Source of the DNA: Nemertoderma westbladi
Lineage: Eukaryota; Xenacoelomorpha; Nemertodermatida; Nemertodermatidae
Reading direction: 5' to 3'
DNA length: 64,000 bases
Assembly: GCA_032718475.1 (NCBI GenBank)
Contig: JAUCBJ010008501.1
Coordinates: 62,001-126,000 of the forward strand
Shown here: positions 24,183 to 34,000 of the stretch, piece after piece
Layout of the letters: each line of letters opens with the position of its first letter
How positions within the stretch are numbered: the stretch's first letter is position 1
The notes under the pieces: model-generated
Told to the model about the DNA's origin: nothing
Database searches by the model: none
What the model saw: the letters and a program-made list of their open reading frames with translations, nothing else
Made by a program: the position numbers and the translations under genes

Positions 24183-26381
24183 ATGTCCAAGCAGCGCTTG
24201 AAGATCGAACCAAAACCCTTCTACCCTATTCCTAATGACACCCTGAAGTACTTTGGCAAAAAGCAACATCTTTCAACATGTATAATTGATGCCTTCTTTA
24301 CATTGTTAGAACGCCAAAGCTCTAAATTAGCTTGTATCCAGGAGGCCTTCTGCCAGAAGTTAAACCAACCCTCTTATGATGCAGCGGCTACGGCTAGATA
24401 CATCACCAGTTACCATGACGTCACTGCTGTGTCCATGATTCTCTTCCCTGAATGTTGCCTCGCTAAGATCCCCGCAAACAATCATTTTATACTGCACATT
24501 GCCTGTCCTCAAAGCAAGTCTGTATTCACTCTAGACTCCCTGAAGGCGGATTCGACTAGTTCTACGCCCTCTCGCATATGTCACATACTTAATCTGATTG
24601 ATCAATCCAATGGTATTTGTAATAAGCCATGGGCTCCTAAACTCATATCCCGTCCGTTCCCAGGCCAAACAAACAACTATGACTGTGGCCCTTTCATTTG
24701 CCTTTACGCTCTCGCACTCTCGCAAGGACATGATTACTTACGGCCTGAGCACACTAATAGTCCTCTCATGAGGGAGTGGCTACACCATTGTCTGGTTACT
24801 GATGTTCGTATTGACCTGGAGCCTCCCAACATTCCAATAAGTCGGAAGGGTAAGGTAACACATCGCACTGTGAATCTAGTCCCTGGCATTAGCGGGGGTG
24901 GATCTACTTTCAAGAATGGTATCAATGTTGTGAGCCTATGTGACAATCTTGATTACATCTCAGGTCTCCCAAGGAAAGAAGCCATACAAACTATCCTCAG
25001 CAACCCTACAATCGTTACCCCAGCCACATGCGAAAACCTACTCACTAGAATTAGACCACTAATGTCCCCTATTCAAGCTGTCCAGCTCCAATTGCGACAA
25101 CGCATGTCAGAACACGAATTGGCTGTTGATATTTTTGAGCTGCTGCGTAGTCATCATGAGGGTGTTTTCACAGAGGCATGTAGGAAACGCCTCCGGACTA
25201 CAGAGTCTTATCCCTCTGGTGACACCACCATTGATGGAATCAGAAGCGACCTTATAGTGGCAGTTGCTACTATTCAGTCTCGTCTAAGTATCCTTGAACA
25301 GGACAACTCATCACTCAAGGAACGAAATATGTTCCTTCAAGAGGAACTGAACCTTGAAAGGGACTGCAGGATCGTTCTCGAGCAGCGCCTTGTCAAAGTT
25401 GAAAGAGGTTCCCATTGGAATACCAGCCCACAACCTATGCCCCAACCATTGCCACCTGCCCCTAATGCATCCAAGAAACATATACTGCCTCTTACCCAAC
25501 GCAAGGTGAGCTATACCCCTGCTCACTCTCATACGCCTCAAAACGACTCTGAACCATCTGTTGACCAGGTTTCCTGCAGCATTGATAGTATTCATAGCGA
25601 CGAGTATCTGGTGATTGACTCAATCAGCTCCCAACAACCCTCCACTGCCTCCAGTACCTGGGTACATCCCAGTCGCAGGCATGTTTTTGGTGGTAATAAA
25701 TCTTTACAGCAGCCAACAATTTCCACGACAAACTACTACAATCCAATCTCATCCTTAGCTCCTTCCCCAACCACTGCCAACCAAACGCGCACCACATGTT
25801 CACTCCGTCCTAGCTCCAGTTACGAACAAGTGCATCCTCCCAGGTACAGGCACCCCAAGGACCAACAGGAAGCGCCACATTGCCCAGCTCAACAGCCCCG
25901 CAACCCGAGTGCGAGTTATAAGTCCCACTCTACTACTCGCTCCAAAGCCTGTCCTACTGACCACAAGTTACCCAGTACCCAGCGTCGCAGGTCAACTCCT
26001 CGTACGACCCTGCATTGTGCGCAATCTCGTTGCCATCTGAACTTACAGTGGTCTCACCCTGTAACCCCTGAGCCCCATAGACACTCTGATATTATTGTAT
26101 CTGGCATCAATCGGAGACATGGCGAGGAGGATCTGCTACTCTTCCTTATGGACAAGAATATTAAGGCCCATTATATCACCACAAGAATATTAGGGGACAC
26201 CAAGCACATGCAAATCACCATTGACGCCAACAACAAAGTCGCTGTCATGTCTTCCTATTTCTGGCCCCGGGGAATATCATGTCAAGGGTGGATTCCCAGT
26301 AGCGGCAATCAAGCGAACCCCGACCGAGCTTATCCTGGAAGGCAGTCCTGCACTATGAAACAGCCCTGGAAGTACCTTTAA
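24183..26381 (+). CDS. Ulp1/C48-like cysteine protease and coiled-coil ORF
   Basis: A 732-codon frame from ATG 24183; the frame is open from 23985. Near residues 100-170 it shows the Ulp1/SENP order of catalytic residues: His in HFILHIACP, Asp in TLDSL, Gln in FPGQTNN, and Cys in YDCGPFICLYALAL (codon at about 24684). Known family members are deubiquitinase or deSUMOylase-like thiol proteases; here the enzyme would be retroelement-encoded and its substrate is unknown. A predicted coiled coil follows at about residues 360-405 (SRLSILEQDNSSLKERN onward), then a Pro/Ser/Gln-rich linker. A C-terminal block near 26090-26300 (SDIIVSGINRRHGEEDLLLF; SSYFWPRGISCQGW) resembles ORF1 C-terminal domains of other LINEs. 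The frame changes before the endonuclease, which starts at ATG 26401. Confidence 0.7.
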   Translation: MSKQRLKIEPKPFYPIPNDTLKYFGKKQHLSTCIIDAFFTLLERQSSKLACIQEAFCQKLNQPSYDAAATARYITSYHDVTAVSMILFPECCLAKIPANNHFILHIACPQSKSVFTLDSLKADSTSSTPSRICHILNLIDQSNGICNKPWAPKLISRPFPGQTNNYDCGPFICLYALALSQGHDYLRPEHTNSPLMREWLHHCLVTDVRIDLEPPNIPISRKGKVTHRTVNLVPGISGGGSTFKNGINVVSLCDNLDYISGLPRKEAIQTILSNPTIVTPATCENLLTRIRPLMSPIQAVQLQLRQRMSEHELAVDIFELLRSHHEGVFTEACRKRLRTTESYPSGDTTIDGIRSDLIVAVATIQSRLSILEQDNSSLKERNMFLQEELNLERDCRIVLEQRLVKVERGSHWNTSPQPMPQPLPPAPNASKKHILPLTQRKVSYTPAHSHTPQNDSEPSVDQVSCSIDSIHSDEYLVIDSISSQQPSTASSTWVHPSRRHVFGGNKSLQQPTISTTNYYNPISSLAPSPTTANQTRTTCSLRPSSSYEQVHPPRYRHPKDQQEAPHCPAQQPRNPSASYKSHSTTRSKACPTDHKLPSTQRRRSTPRTTLHCAQSRCHLNLQWSHPVTPEPHRHSDIIVSGINRRHGEEDLLLFLMDKNIKAHYITTRILGDTKHMQITIDANNKVAVMSSYFWPRGISCQGWIPSSGNQANPDRAYPGRQSCTMKQPWKYL

Positions 26382-26400
26382 CAAACAGTTGGACTCTGGA

Positions 26401-26865
26401 ATGGAAGGCCTGGCTGATGGTTGTGACAGAAAGGATCATCCAGTTAGCACTGTTCAAATCTCTGTAGGTAGCTTTAATACTCATGGTCTCTTGCAAAATC
26501 AGCCTTATGTTTCTGGAATCCTGGGTGAGTGTGACTTCCTTGGGTTACAGGAGCACTGGTTGGACGACATCGAGTGTAACGAAACCCTGCTCCATATGGA
26601 CAAGAACTTTGATTGTGTCCACACTGTTAGTGATCTGATGGGCAACTCCGACAGGGTAAGAGGAGCCGGTGGTACTGCCCTATTTTTTCGCAAGGATATC
26701 ATCTCAAGTTGGACACGCGTTAGCTCTGATGATGATATTGTGGGTATTGTGGCCCACATTAAGAACGTATCCGCCCCCCTGCTTGTCTTATCTGCCTATG
26801 CACCGGATAGCGGTAAGGATGTGGTCAGGTACAATGATTTTTTGGGACGTATACAGGAGCCCTGA
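26401..26865 (+). pseudogene. APE-type endonuclease, N-terminal part, ending at a frameshift
   Basis: From ATG 26401 the frame encodes the start of an apurinic-like endonuclease: VGSFNTHGL (the N motif), then FLGLQEHWL (metal-binding Glu motif), then GGTALFFRKD and VLSAYAPDSG. This domain nicks target DNA to prime reverse transcription. The frame ends at TGA 26863-26865. The next motif (VPIILSDTNAD, the GDFN-like step) is found downstream in another frame from about 26850. The change of frame is what a one-base deletion near the T-run at 26837-26843 would give. The downstream part is listed separately. Confidence 0.8.
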
Positions 26866-26867
26866 TC

Positions 26868-28406
26868 TCTCTGCACAGTGGAACAGTTCCTATCATACTA
26901 TCTGACACTAATGCGGACCTCAGCTCGCTTCAAGGAGGCAGGTGTAACAGGATGAAACCATCCCCAAGGGGTCGTATACTTAACGAATTCCTTATCAATA
27001 ACTCTCTAGTGGCATCTGACACTTTCTGGAAATTCTCCGGACCCCCGATAACATATAGAGGTCCGCTCAGCTGCACTTCCTACATTGACCACATTATTTC
27101 CAATGTACACGGTTATAGCCTTATCGAACACGGTATGGTGCTTGAAATGGACCCAATTAACAACCACTCCGATCACACCCCGTTATATGCAATACTTATG
27201 CTCCGTACCGATCATACCCCAATCACCACTGGGCACACCACTAAGAGACAAACACGCTTTGCCTGGTCTAAGGCATCAGCAACCCAAAAAGAGGCTTACA
27301 TTTCTTCCATCAAATCAGGAATATCAAGAATACGCAACAGCGAGCAGTACAACTCTGCACCCTCATCCTTAGCGGACCTCACTACTGTTGTAGAGGAGTT
27401 ACAGTCTACTATTACCCGGGCTGCTATGAATAGCATCCCCCAAATTAAGAGATGCCACCATACTAAGAACATACGCATTCGCTCTAAACTACTGTACAGG
27501 CGTAGCAAGACTACTAAGAACCTTTACAACCTCTGGCGCGACAGGGGAAAGGATGTTGATGACCCAATCGGCTTGAAGTTCAAAGATTCCAAGCGGACCA
27601 CAAGAAGGCTCAGAAACCTCCTATCCAAGAACCTCATTGGCAATGATGTCAGTTGCTGGGCCTCAAAAATCAAATCAAGTCCTAAAACCTTCTGGAGTAA
27701 GGTAAACAACAAGCGAGGAAAAGAAGTCCCAGTATCACTACAGAATGACCTCAGATCCCACTATGACTTAAGATTTAACCATGAAACAAATCAGACCGAG
27801 CTTGATGAACTGGAGCGCTCTCTTAATACAGCTTGTGCTAATTCACCCAAACCCAATGTCTCACCGCTTGCAGTTAAGCAAGCAATCTCATCTCTCAACA
27901 GGGGCAAGGCTCCTGACTTCTCTTCCCTTACTGTCGAGCACCTATTAGAATTAGACCCTGAACCAATTTGTGACACCCTTGCATATATAATAAACTGTAT
28001 ATTCACGCTCAGAGCCGTTCCCTATCCACTTTGCCAGTCCGTAATCAGTAGTATATATAAGGGCAAAGGTCGTAATAGTATGATTCCTAACTCCTACAGA
28101 CCCATTGCCTCTGCTAGTCTCTTGGGCAAGATACTGGAATTCATTATCCTGCACGACTATTTGGATAACGCAATTGCTAAAGGGACTCACACTAATCAGA
28201 TGGCCTATAGGCGAAAGATAGGGACAGACATGATGGTTAATACGCTACTTGAGGTGATCGAGCACTACACCGCACAGGGTTCCCCCATATTCGTTTGTAA
28301 ACTCGATATTGAAGCAGCCTTCAATGATGTTGACCACGTAATCCTGGCTAATAAGCTATTATCCCTAGAAGTTAACCCCTGGGTTGTTTCAACTCTCCTA
28401 TCCTAG
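26868..28406 (+). pseudogene. endonuclease C-terminal part and RT N-terminal part
   Basis: An open frame with its first ATG at 26952, in a different phase from the endonuclease start. It supplies the missing half of that domain: SDTNAD near 26900, SYIDHIISN near 27090 and NHSDHTPLY near 27165, which are the catalytic Asp/His motifs at the end of APE domains. A basic linker and the RT fingers follow (SLNRGKAPDFSSLTVEHLL; NSYRPIASASLLGKILE; LDIEAAFNDVDH). It ends at TAG 28404-28406. That stop exists only because a 663-bp duplication joins TA to G; the second copy reads straight through the same point. Without the duplication this would run directly into the RT below. Confidence 0.8.
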
Positions 28407-29068
28407 AATGACCTCAGATCCCACTATGACTTAAGATTTAACCATGAAACAAATCAGACCGAGCTTGATGAACTGGAGAGCTCTCTTGATACAGCTTGTG
28501 CTAATTCACCCAAACCCAATGTCTCACCGCTTGCAGTTAAGCAAGCAATCTCATCTCTCAACAGGGGCAAGGCTCCTGACTTCTCTTCCCTTACTGTCGA
28601 GCACCTATTAGAATTAGACCCTGAACCAATTTGTGACACCCTTGCATATATAATAAACTGTATATTCACACTCAGAGCCGTTCCCTATCCACTTTGCCAG
28701 TCTGTAATCAGCAGTATATATAAGGGCAAAGGTCATAATAGTATGATTCCTAACTCCTACAGACCCATTGCCTCTGCTAGTCTCTTGGGCAAGATACTGG
28801 AATTCATTATCCTGCACGACTATTTGGATAACGCAATTGCTAAAGGGACTCACACTAATCAGATGGCCTATAGGCGAAAGATAGGGACATACATGATGGT
28901 TAATACGCTACTTGAGGTGATCGAGCACTACACCGCACAGGGTTCCCCCATATTCGTTTGTCAACTCGATATTGAAGCAGCCTTTGATGATGTTGACCAC
29001 GTAATCCTGGCTAATAAGCTATTATCCCTAGAAGTTAACCCCTGGGTTGTTTCAACTCTCCTATCCTA
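27743..29068 (+). repeat. 663-bp in-frame tandem duplication within the RT
   Basis: Two adjacent copies, 27743-28405 and 28406-29068, both starting GAATGACCTCAGATCCCAC. The offset is exactly 663 bp (221 codons). They differ at roughly ten sites, for example GAGCGCTCTCTTAAT versus GAGAGCTCTCTTGAT, GGGACAGAC versus GGGACATAC, and TTCAATGAT versus TTTGATGAT. This is either a real duplication that has since diverged, or two alleles joined in assembly. Confidence 0.93.
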
Positions 29069-30146
29069 TTATCAATCGAGTGAAATCTTCCTGAAGTTTG
29101 GGGATATTATCCACTGTAAGAGCATAAGGGCCTTCAAGGGTCTGAGACAGGGTTCACTCCTTTCGCCCGACTTATTTAACCTGTACACCACCAGCATTAC
29201 TGTTGGTCTTTCTAAATGTGGGCTTGGCTGTTCTGTTGGCAATGTGTGGTTTGGGACCATGGTGTACGCAGATGATTTAATCTTATCCTCCACTTCTGCT
29301 CGCGATATTGAGGATATGGTTAAAGTATTACAGAGCAAGGCAAGTGTGTTGAAGCTCCGCATCGAACAGTCAAAGACGAAATGGATATGCATTGACAAAA
29401 GGGGAAGCCACAAACCAACCTTTCTCGCCCTACACGGTATACTCGTGCCTTGTAGTGAGCACTTGACTATTCTTGGGTACAAACTCAACCCTAAGCCTAC
29501 GAACGCCCTCAATGAGTCCTTACAAACCATTGCGATGATGTCCCAAATTTTCCAATCCAAGGGGTGGACCACTAGATGGTTGAATGTGGAAACGACCTTT
29601 AGGTTATGGCAGGCCATGGCTATGCCAGTAATTCTATTTTCCCTGAGACTAAATATAGGATCACTTAATGATACTGACACAGAGAAACTTGATATTGCTT
29701 ATCGGAAGGCCCTACGGGGGCTCCTTCACGTGGGTACGTACATCAATAACCAATGTCTTTATCTCCTTTCTGGCCTCAGGCCTGTCTCGGTAGAGGCCCT
29801 GCGTCAGTCTGTTGGTATTTTCACTAGACTACTCAGATGTCCTAACCCAACACTTCAAGTCATTCAGCGCCTCACCACGTTCAATCACACTCTTGACATT
29901 AGGAAATTATTCAGGGGATGCTCCAGCTCGTACAGCAAGGCTTCCCGTTCCTTTCCGCTTCCGCGTCTTTGCTCTACCCTGTTGACTAATTACTCTGGTG
30001 CAGACCTAATGGCGCGAATTGACATCAACGGCGCAATCGCCAGGGATACAGTGAACGCTGAATTCGTCAGAGGATGCTTTAGTACTACCGCAATCCCTTT
30101 TGCTCACAAGCGGCAGAGAATTAGGGATTTTTTTGGGATCGCCTAG
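28407..30146 (+). pseudogene. reverse transcriptase, duplicated start plus catalytic core and C-terminus
   Basis: This frame continues in phase after the junction stop. Codons 28407-29068 repeat the preceding 27744-28405 segment, then new sequence carries the RT core. FKGLRQGSLLSPDLFNLY is the palm motif before the active site, and MVYADDLILSS near 29260 holds the catalytic YADD. The thumb and C-terminal region extend to TAG 30144-30146 without a recognisable RNase H domain. Because the 221 duplicated codons are in frame and the junction stop is the only block, the RT core itself looks intact. With the upstream frameshift, however, this copy is not expected to make a full protein. Confidence 0.8.
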
Positions 30147-30402
30147 TTCCTTCAACCCTAAGATGCAAAGTGTACCCACCTTTCTTTTTTTACCTGACCC
30201 GGATCGAACTACCGACATAAGCAAACGCTACTGTTCACTCTATTACGATGCTACTATCCAATAACTCTGCATTTATCAAATCATTCTTATATTGTATCGA
30301 CGTATGTTTTTTATATGGTTACTCGTCTGTCTAGCAAGTTTTATTTATAATGTGTATTTTACATTTTATTGTCGGCTTGTCCGAATTAAACTAACTAACT
30401 AA
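30147..30402 (+). other. 3' UTR and simple-repeat tail of the non-LTR element
   Basis: An AT-rich stretch after the RT stop, ending in AATTAAACTAACTAACTAAC, which abuts satellite sequence at AAGGTTTACTG. The tetranucleotide tail is the type of short repeat left at the 3' end by several LINE clades in place of poly(A). No AATAAA hexamer was seen immediately before the tail. Confidence 0.7.
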
Positions 30403-31377
30403 CAAGGTTTACTGTGTTCCAGCTCTTGTCTACTATTGTGTGTTGTAGAGAGATGTTTGCAAGTAGATTTCTTTAATAGTTGTTTCTTCGCGACATTCGG
30501 AGTTGAACCAAGGTTTACTGTGTTCCAGCTCTTGTCTACTATTGTTTGTTGTAGAGAGATGTTTGCTAGTGGATTTCTCTAATAGTTGTTTCTTCGCGAC
30601 ATTCGGAGTTGAACCAAGGTTTACTGTGTTCCAGCTCTTGCCTACTATTGTGTGTTGTAGAGAGATGTTTGCTAGTAGATTTCTCTAATAGTTGTTTCTT
30701 TGCGACATTCGGAGTTGAACCTTCTCTAATAGTTGTTTCTTTGCGACATTCGGAGTTGAACCAAGGTTTACTGTGTTCCAACTCTTGCCTACTATTGTGT
30801 GTTGTTGAGAGATGTTTGCTAGTAGATTTCTTTAATAGTTGTTTCTTTGCGACATTCGGAGTTGAACCAAGGTTTACTATGTTCCAGCTCTTGCCTACTA
30901 TTGTGTGTTGTAGAGAGATGTTTGCTAGTAGATTTCTCTAATAGTTGTTTCTTTGCGACATTCGGAGTTGAACCTTCTCTAATAGTTGTTTCTTTGCGAC
31001 ATTCGGAGTTGAACCAAGGTTTACTGTGTTCCAACTCTTTCCTACTATTGTGTGTTGTTGAGAGATGTTTGCTAGTAGATTTCTTTAATAGTTGTTTCTT
31101 TGCGACATTCGGAGTTGAACCAAGGTTTACTATGTTCCAGCTCTTGCCTACTATTGTGTGTTTGAGAGAGATGTTTGCTAGTAGATTTCTCTACTAGTTG
31201 TTTCTTTGCAACATTCGGAGTTGAACCAAGGTTTACTGTGTTCCAGTTCTTGTCTACTATTGTGTGTTGTAGAGAGATGTTTGCTAGTAGATTTCTCTAA
31301 TAGTTGTTTCTTTGCGACATTCGGAGTTGAACCAAGGTTTACTGTGTTCCAGCTCTTTTCTGCTATTGTGTGTTGAA
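30403..31377 (+). repeat. 106-bp satellite array, third block
   Basis: About nine more satellite units after the non-LTR insertion, including the truncated GAACC/TTCTCTAATAG unit near 30718 and 30971. These copies are more diverged than in the main blocks (CTTCGCG, GTTGTTGAGAG, GTTTGAGAG). The last copy dissolves near 31377 into unique AT-rich sequence just upstream of the zinc-finger exon. Edge copies diverging more than inner copies is typical of satellite arrays. Confidence 0.95.
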
Positions 31378-31470
31378 TTGTCTATGATTTTTGTGAGTGT
31401 TATTGTTCAATTATTACATTACTTATTATCTTGTTATGATTTGAATCAATGTTATCCATTATTAATCCAC

Positions 31471-31489
31471 TCCATTACTTTCTATATAG
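31471..31489 (+). promoter_or_regulatory. candidate 3' splice site of the zinc-finger exon
   Basis: TCCATTACTTTCTATATAG: a short pyrimidine-rich run ending in AG, between the end of the satellite and the conserved zinc-finger coding region. It decides the exon start used here. Confidence 0.5.
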
Positions 31490-32067
31490 GCGACCAACCA
31501 CAACCATTCCCTGTTGATTCAGAAACGCTCACTTACGACGATGACGTAACACCCGGAAGTATGAATAATTCCTTCCATCAACCTGGTCCCTCTGGGATTC
31601 ACCCTCATGATATTGTGAGAAGAAGTCTATCCAATGAGAAGCAGTTCAGCTGTGATACTTGTAGTAAGACGTTCGCATATAACAGCAGCCTAATTGTACA
31701 CCAACGGATCCACACCGGCGAGCGACCATACCATTGCGGTATCTGTAACAAACGTTTCTCTCAACTAAGTGCCCTAAAGACACACAAACGTTCGCATAGT
31801 GGAGAGAAACCGTATAACTGCAACCTGTGTGAGAAACGTTTCTCCCAACTATGTTCCCTACAGATACACAACCGAACGCACACAGGAGAGCGACCGTTCG
31901 TGTGCGACACGTGTGGTAAGGGATTTACAGTGAGCGGCAATCTAAACGCTCACAAGAGATTACATACAGGTGAACGACCGTTTAGCTGCGAAACATGCGG
32001 GAAATGTTTCTCCCGACGATATCGTGTAACGCAACACAAATGTATCCGCAGTGGGGAGACACAGTAA
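31490..32067 (+). CDS. C2H2 zinc-finger protein, terminal exon
   Basis: Five tandem C2H2 fingers starting near 31650 (FSCDTC, YHCGIC, YNCNLC, FVCDTC, FSCETC) joined by TGERPY/SGEKPY/TGERPF linkers, ending at TAA 32065-32067. Such proteins bind DNA in the nucleus as sequence-specific regulators. The fifth finger is degenerate: His is followed by K-C-I-R, so the second zinc-binding His is missing. I start the exon at 31490 because a good 3' splice site (TTACTTTCTATATAG) ends at 31489 and the upstream frame runs into satellite DNA. That would make this the last exon after a phase-1 intron. About 50 residues precede finger 1 and carry no KRAB, BTB or SCAN domain that I can see. Upstream exons would lie beyond the satellite, outside the window. 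A retained pseudogene fragment is the alternative. Confidence 0.75.
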
Positions 32068-32127
32068 CTGTAATGTTTGTAATATAAATATTTCTCAACT
32101 TCCGGTGATATTGGTAGACAAAGATAA

Positions 32128-32133
32128 AATAAA
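32128..32133 (+). terminator. polyadenylation signal of the zinc-finger gene
   Basis: A canonical AATAAA hexamer 61 bp after the zinc-finger stop codon, in an AT-rich context. It fits the 3' end of a short final exon. Confidence 0.55.
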
Positions 32134-32211
32134 ATTCTATCTGTAGTTAGTTGTAGATTAAACCTTACAAGGACTTATATTATTAATATTTTACATTATA
32201 ACTTTATGTTA

Positions 32212-32876
32212 GGGGGCGTTCATAAAGTATGTCACGCAAATTTTCCAGTTCCCCCCTCTGTCACAAAGTGTCACGCAATCTTGACCCCCTCCCTCTCCCC
32301 TGTCACATGTGTCCTGTTAATATTAGGGATTAAATTCAATGTTATTGAGTTTATTGTTTTTTCCTTAAAGTTTCCCACTCATCTATAAATGTGTTAGTCA
32401 AAGTCAAGCTAACATTAAAGCATACCGTAGAACATCGCCGTGACCGTCACAAACGTCTACTACTACTACTACTACTAGGATCGGCATGCTGCATTGCAGC
32501 TGCATTTTTCAGAATGCTGTGCCGGCTTGTCGACAAAATTGCGCCGCCACAACTCCCTATCACCCATGATATTTGCTAGATCATCCGCATCTTCAAGGCC
32601 AGTGTCCTTTAAGATGCGTCTCAAGAAAGTCATGGGCTGTCCACCATGCTTATTCACTCCATGAGGCTGCCAAAGTACTAGATTATGCACTGGCTGGTCT
32701 TCACGGCGAAAGCAATGTCCTGCAAAGCGGAGGCGATTTTGTTCTAGTGTCAAGCTTGGGGGAACCAATGTGTACTTGACCCAATGAACCCGGTGTAGTA
32801 TTGTTGTGAATGTACCATCCAGAGACATCCCCCCCCCCTCCCCCCTAGTGCGTGACATACTTTATGAACGCCCCCC
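32212..32876. mobile_element. short non-autonomous DNA transposon with 26-bp TIRs
   Basis: The left end GGGGGCGTTCATAAAGTATG, continuing TCACGC (32212-32237), is matched by its reverse complement at 32850-32876, with one extra C at the outer right edge. TTA lies on the left and CTTA on the right, so a 3-bp TTA target-site duplication is possible. Subterminal C-rich runs (CCCCCTCTGTCAC; CCCCTCCCTCTCCCC) are also present. No transposase frame exists, so this is MITE-like. Its middle is occupied by a minus-strand non-LTR fragment (32462-32826). Superfamily is not assigned. Confidence 0.85.
32462..32826 (-). pseudogene. non-LTR fragment nested in the TIR transposon
   Basis: Same family as 5314-6187, opposite strand. 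The minus-strand frame (stop at 32475) reads PSLTLEQNRLRFAGHCFRRE and LKDTGLEDADDLANIMGDRE, near-identical to the other copy. It ends in the same TAG-type microsatellite tail (CTACTACTACTACTA on the plus strand at about 32456). It holds only the last ~120 codons and lacks about 20 codons present in the other copy between VKY and PSLTLEQ. It is dead and 5'-truncated; the insertion postdates the TIR element. Confidence 0.85.
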
Positions 32877-34000
32877 TTATGCGCACATGATTTATCTCGA
32901 AGTCGACGTTATAAGCGATTTGTATCAAAAATCAGTTTATAAAGTTGGATAAATATAAATATGTAAACCAAATTGATTCAGCTGTTATTAGCGAATAAAT
33001 TCTGACTCACCCACTAAGAAGGAAGGAGGGTAAACTATCTCTGTTTCAATTTGTTTGCCATATTATTATTATTATTATTAAAAAATATTTATATGACGCC
33101 GTTTACACGATGTTCTAGACGCCGAGTAAAAAAATAACAACTTGAATATAAAATAACATTAAATTACTTGGAAAAAGTTCAATAAATAAAGTGAAATCGT
33201 AACATTTGTATTTGAGTTATTACTGTCTCTCCATTTCAGTCGGTCTGACCGTCAAAATGTAAGTTAGAGTGACGAGACAGCCAGGGTCAGAACAATAGTC
33301 AGACAGACTATATATTCATATTCAACCGAATATAAAAAACTACATTGGAAATGAAAACCAACATATGAAAATTCTAGCAATGTGGTGTGTTTCCTTCATG
33401 TCAGACATTATTAACCAACCAGACCCCAGATAGACAGCTTTGAGCGGGAAGATTTAGACTTTTTAAGACAATTTTCTCGGAATGAAATTTATTTTTTCAC
33501 GTAAAAAATAATACGCCTTTGCCATTTCTTAAGGGCACAAAAACTGACAGATATTTTTCGCGAATTTCGCGTAAACTATACCGGTATGCTTTGCAAACGT
33601 CGCGATTTTTCCAAAAAAGTTTCGACAATTTTGACTCCTTAGGCGAAAGGGTCCCAAATGAGTTTTAACTTTTATTTTTTTTGTGTGTTTTGAGTGGTTT
33701 TTTATATCAGTGAATGTTCTAGAATCTTAATAGATAATTTTTTTATGGTAGCTAATATTTTGTTTATTAGCTAGTATTTTTTGAAATTTTCTATTTCTTC
33801 ATGGTTTCTCTTTTTAATTAACTAAAAAAAAAAACAATAGAGTAATATCTCTTATATTTAATCCTAATTATTATCAAGGACAAACACGTAACATCCAACA
33901 CGTAAAATCCAACACCGAAACTGTTACTTTCATTGCCATTGTATTTCTAAAAACTCTCCTCTGTGATCTAATGAAATATGTTATTTTGTATTACAAATAA
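32877..34000. other. AT-rich intergenic DNA
   Basis: No coding frame, RNA gene or convincing repeat over 1.1 kb, apart from a short ATT microsatellite at 33063-33079. AT-rich unique sequence between the TIR transposon and the Gypsy-like LTR element. Confidence 0.6.

Larger units (their letters stand above)
21290..30402 (+). mobile_element. 9.1-kb non-LTR retrotransposon with Ulp1-like protease, APE endonuclease and RT
   Basis: The element interrupts the satellite: GTTGAACAAAG precedes it and AAGGTTTACTG resumes after a short tail of TAAC/CTAA repeats at about 30386-30402. A 5-6 bp AACAA(G) match at both edges may be the target-site duplication. Order: 5' UTR, ORF1 (21543-23984), protease ORF (24183-26381), APE-like endonuclease (from 26401), RT (to 30146), 3' UTR. 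The 3' simple-repeat tail and APE endonuclease make it a target-primed LINE. A protease of the Ulp1/C48 family is known from a few non-LTR groups such as NeSL and is unusual beside an APE endonuclease. This copy is defective: in-frame TAG at 23982, frameshift near 26840-26855, and an in-frame 663-bp duplication whose junction makes a TAG at 28404. Confidence 0.88.

Noticed and set aside
1-31377. CRISPR array or integron-like repeats
   Set aside because: Units are contiguous with no unique spacers, the DNA is eukaryotic, and there are no cas genes.
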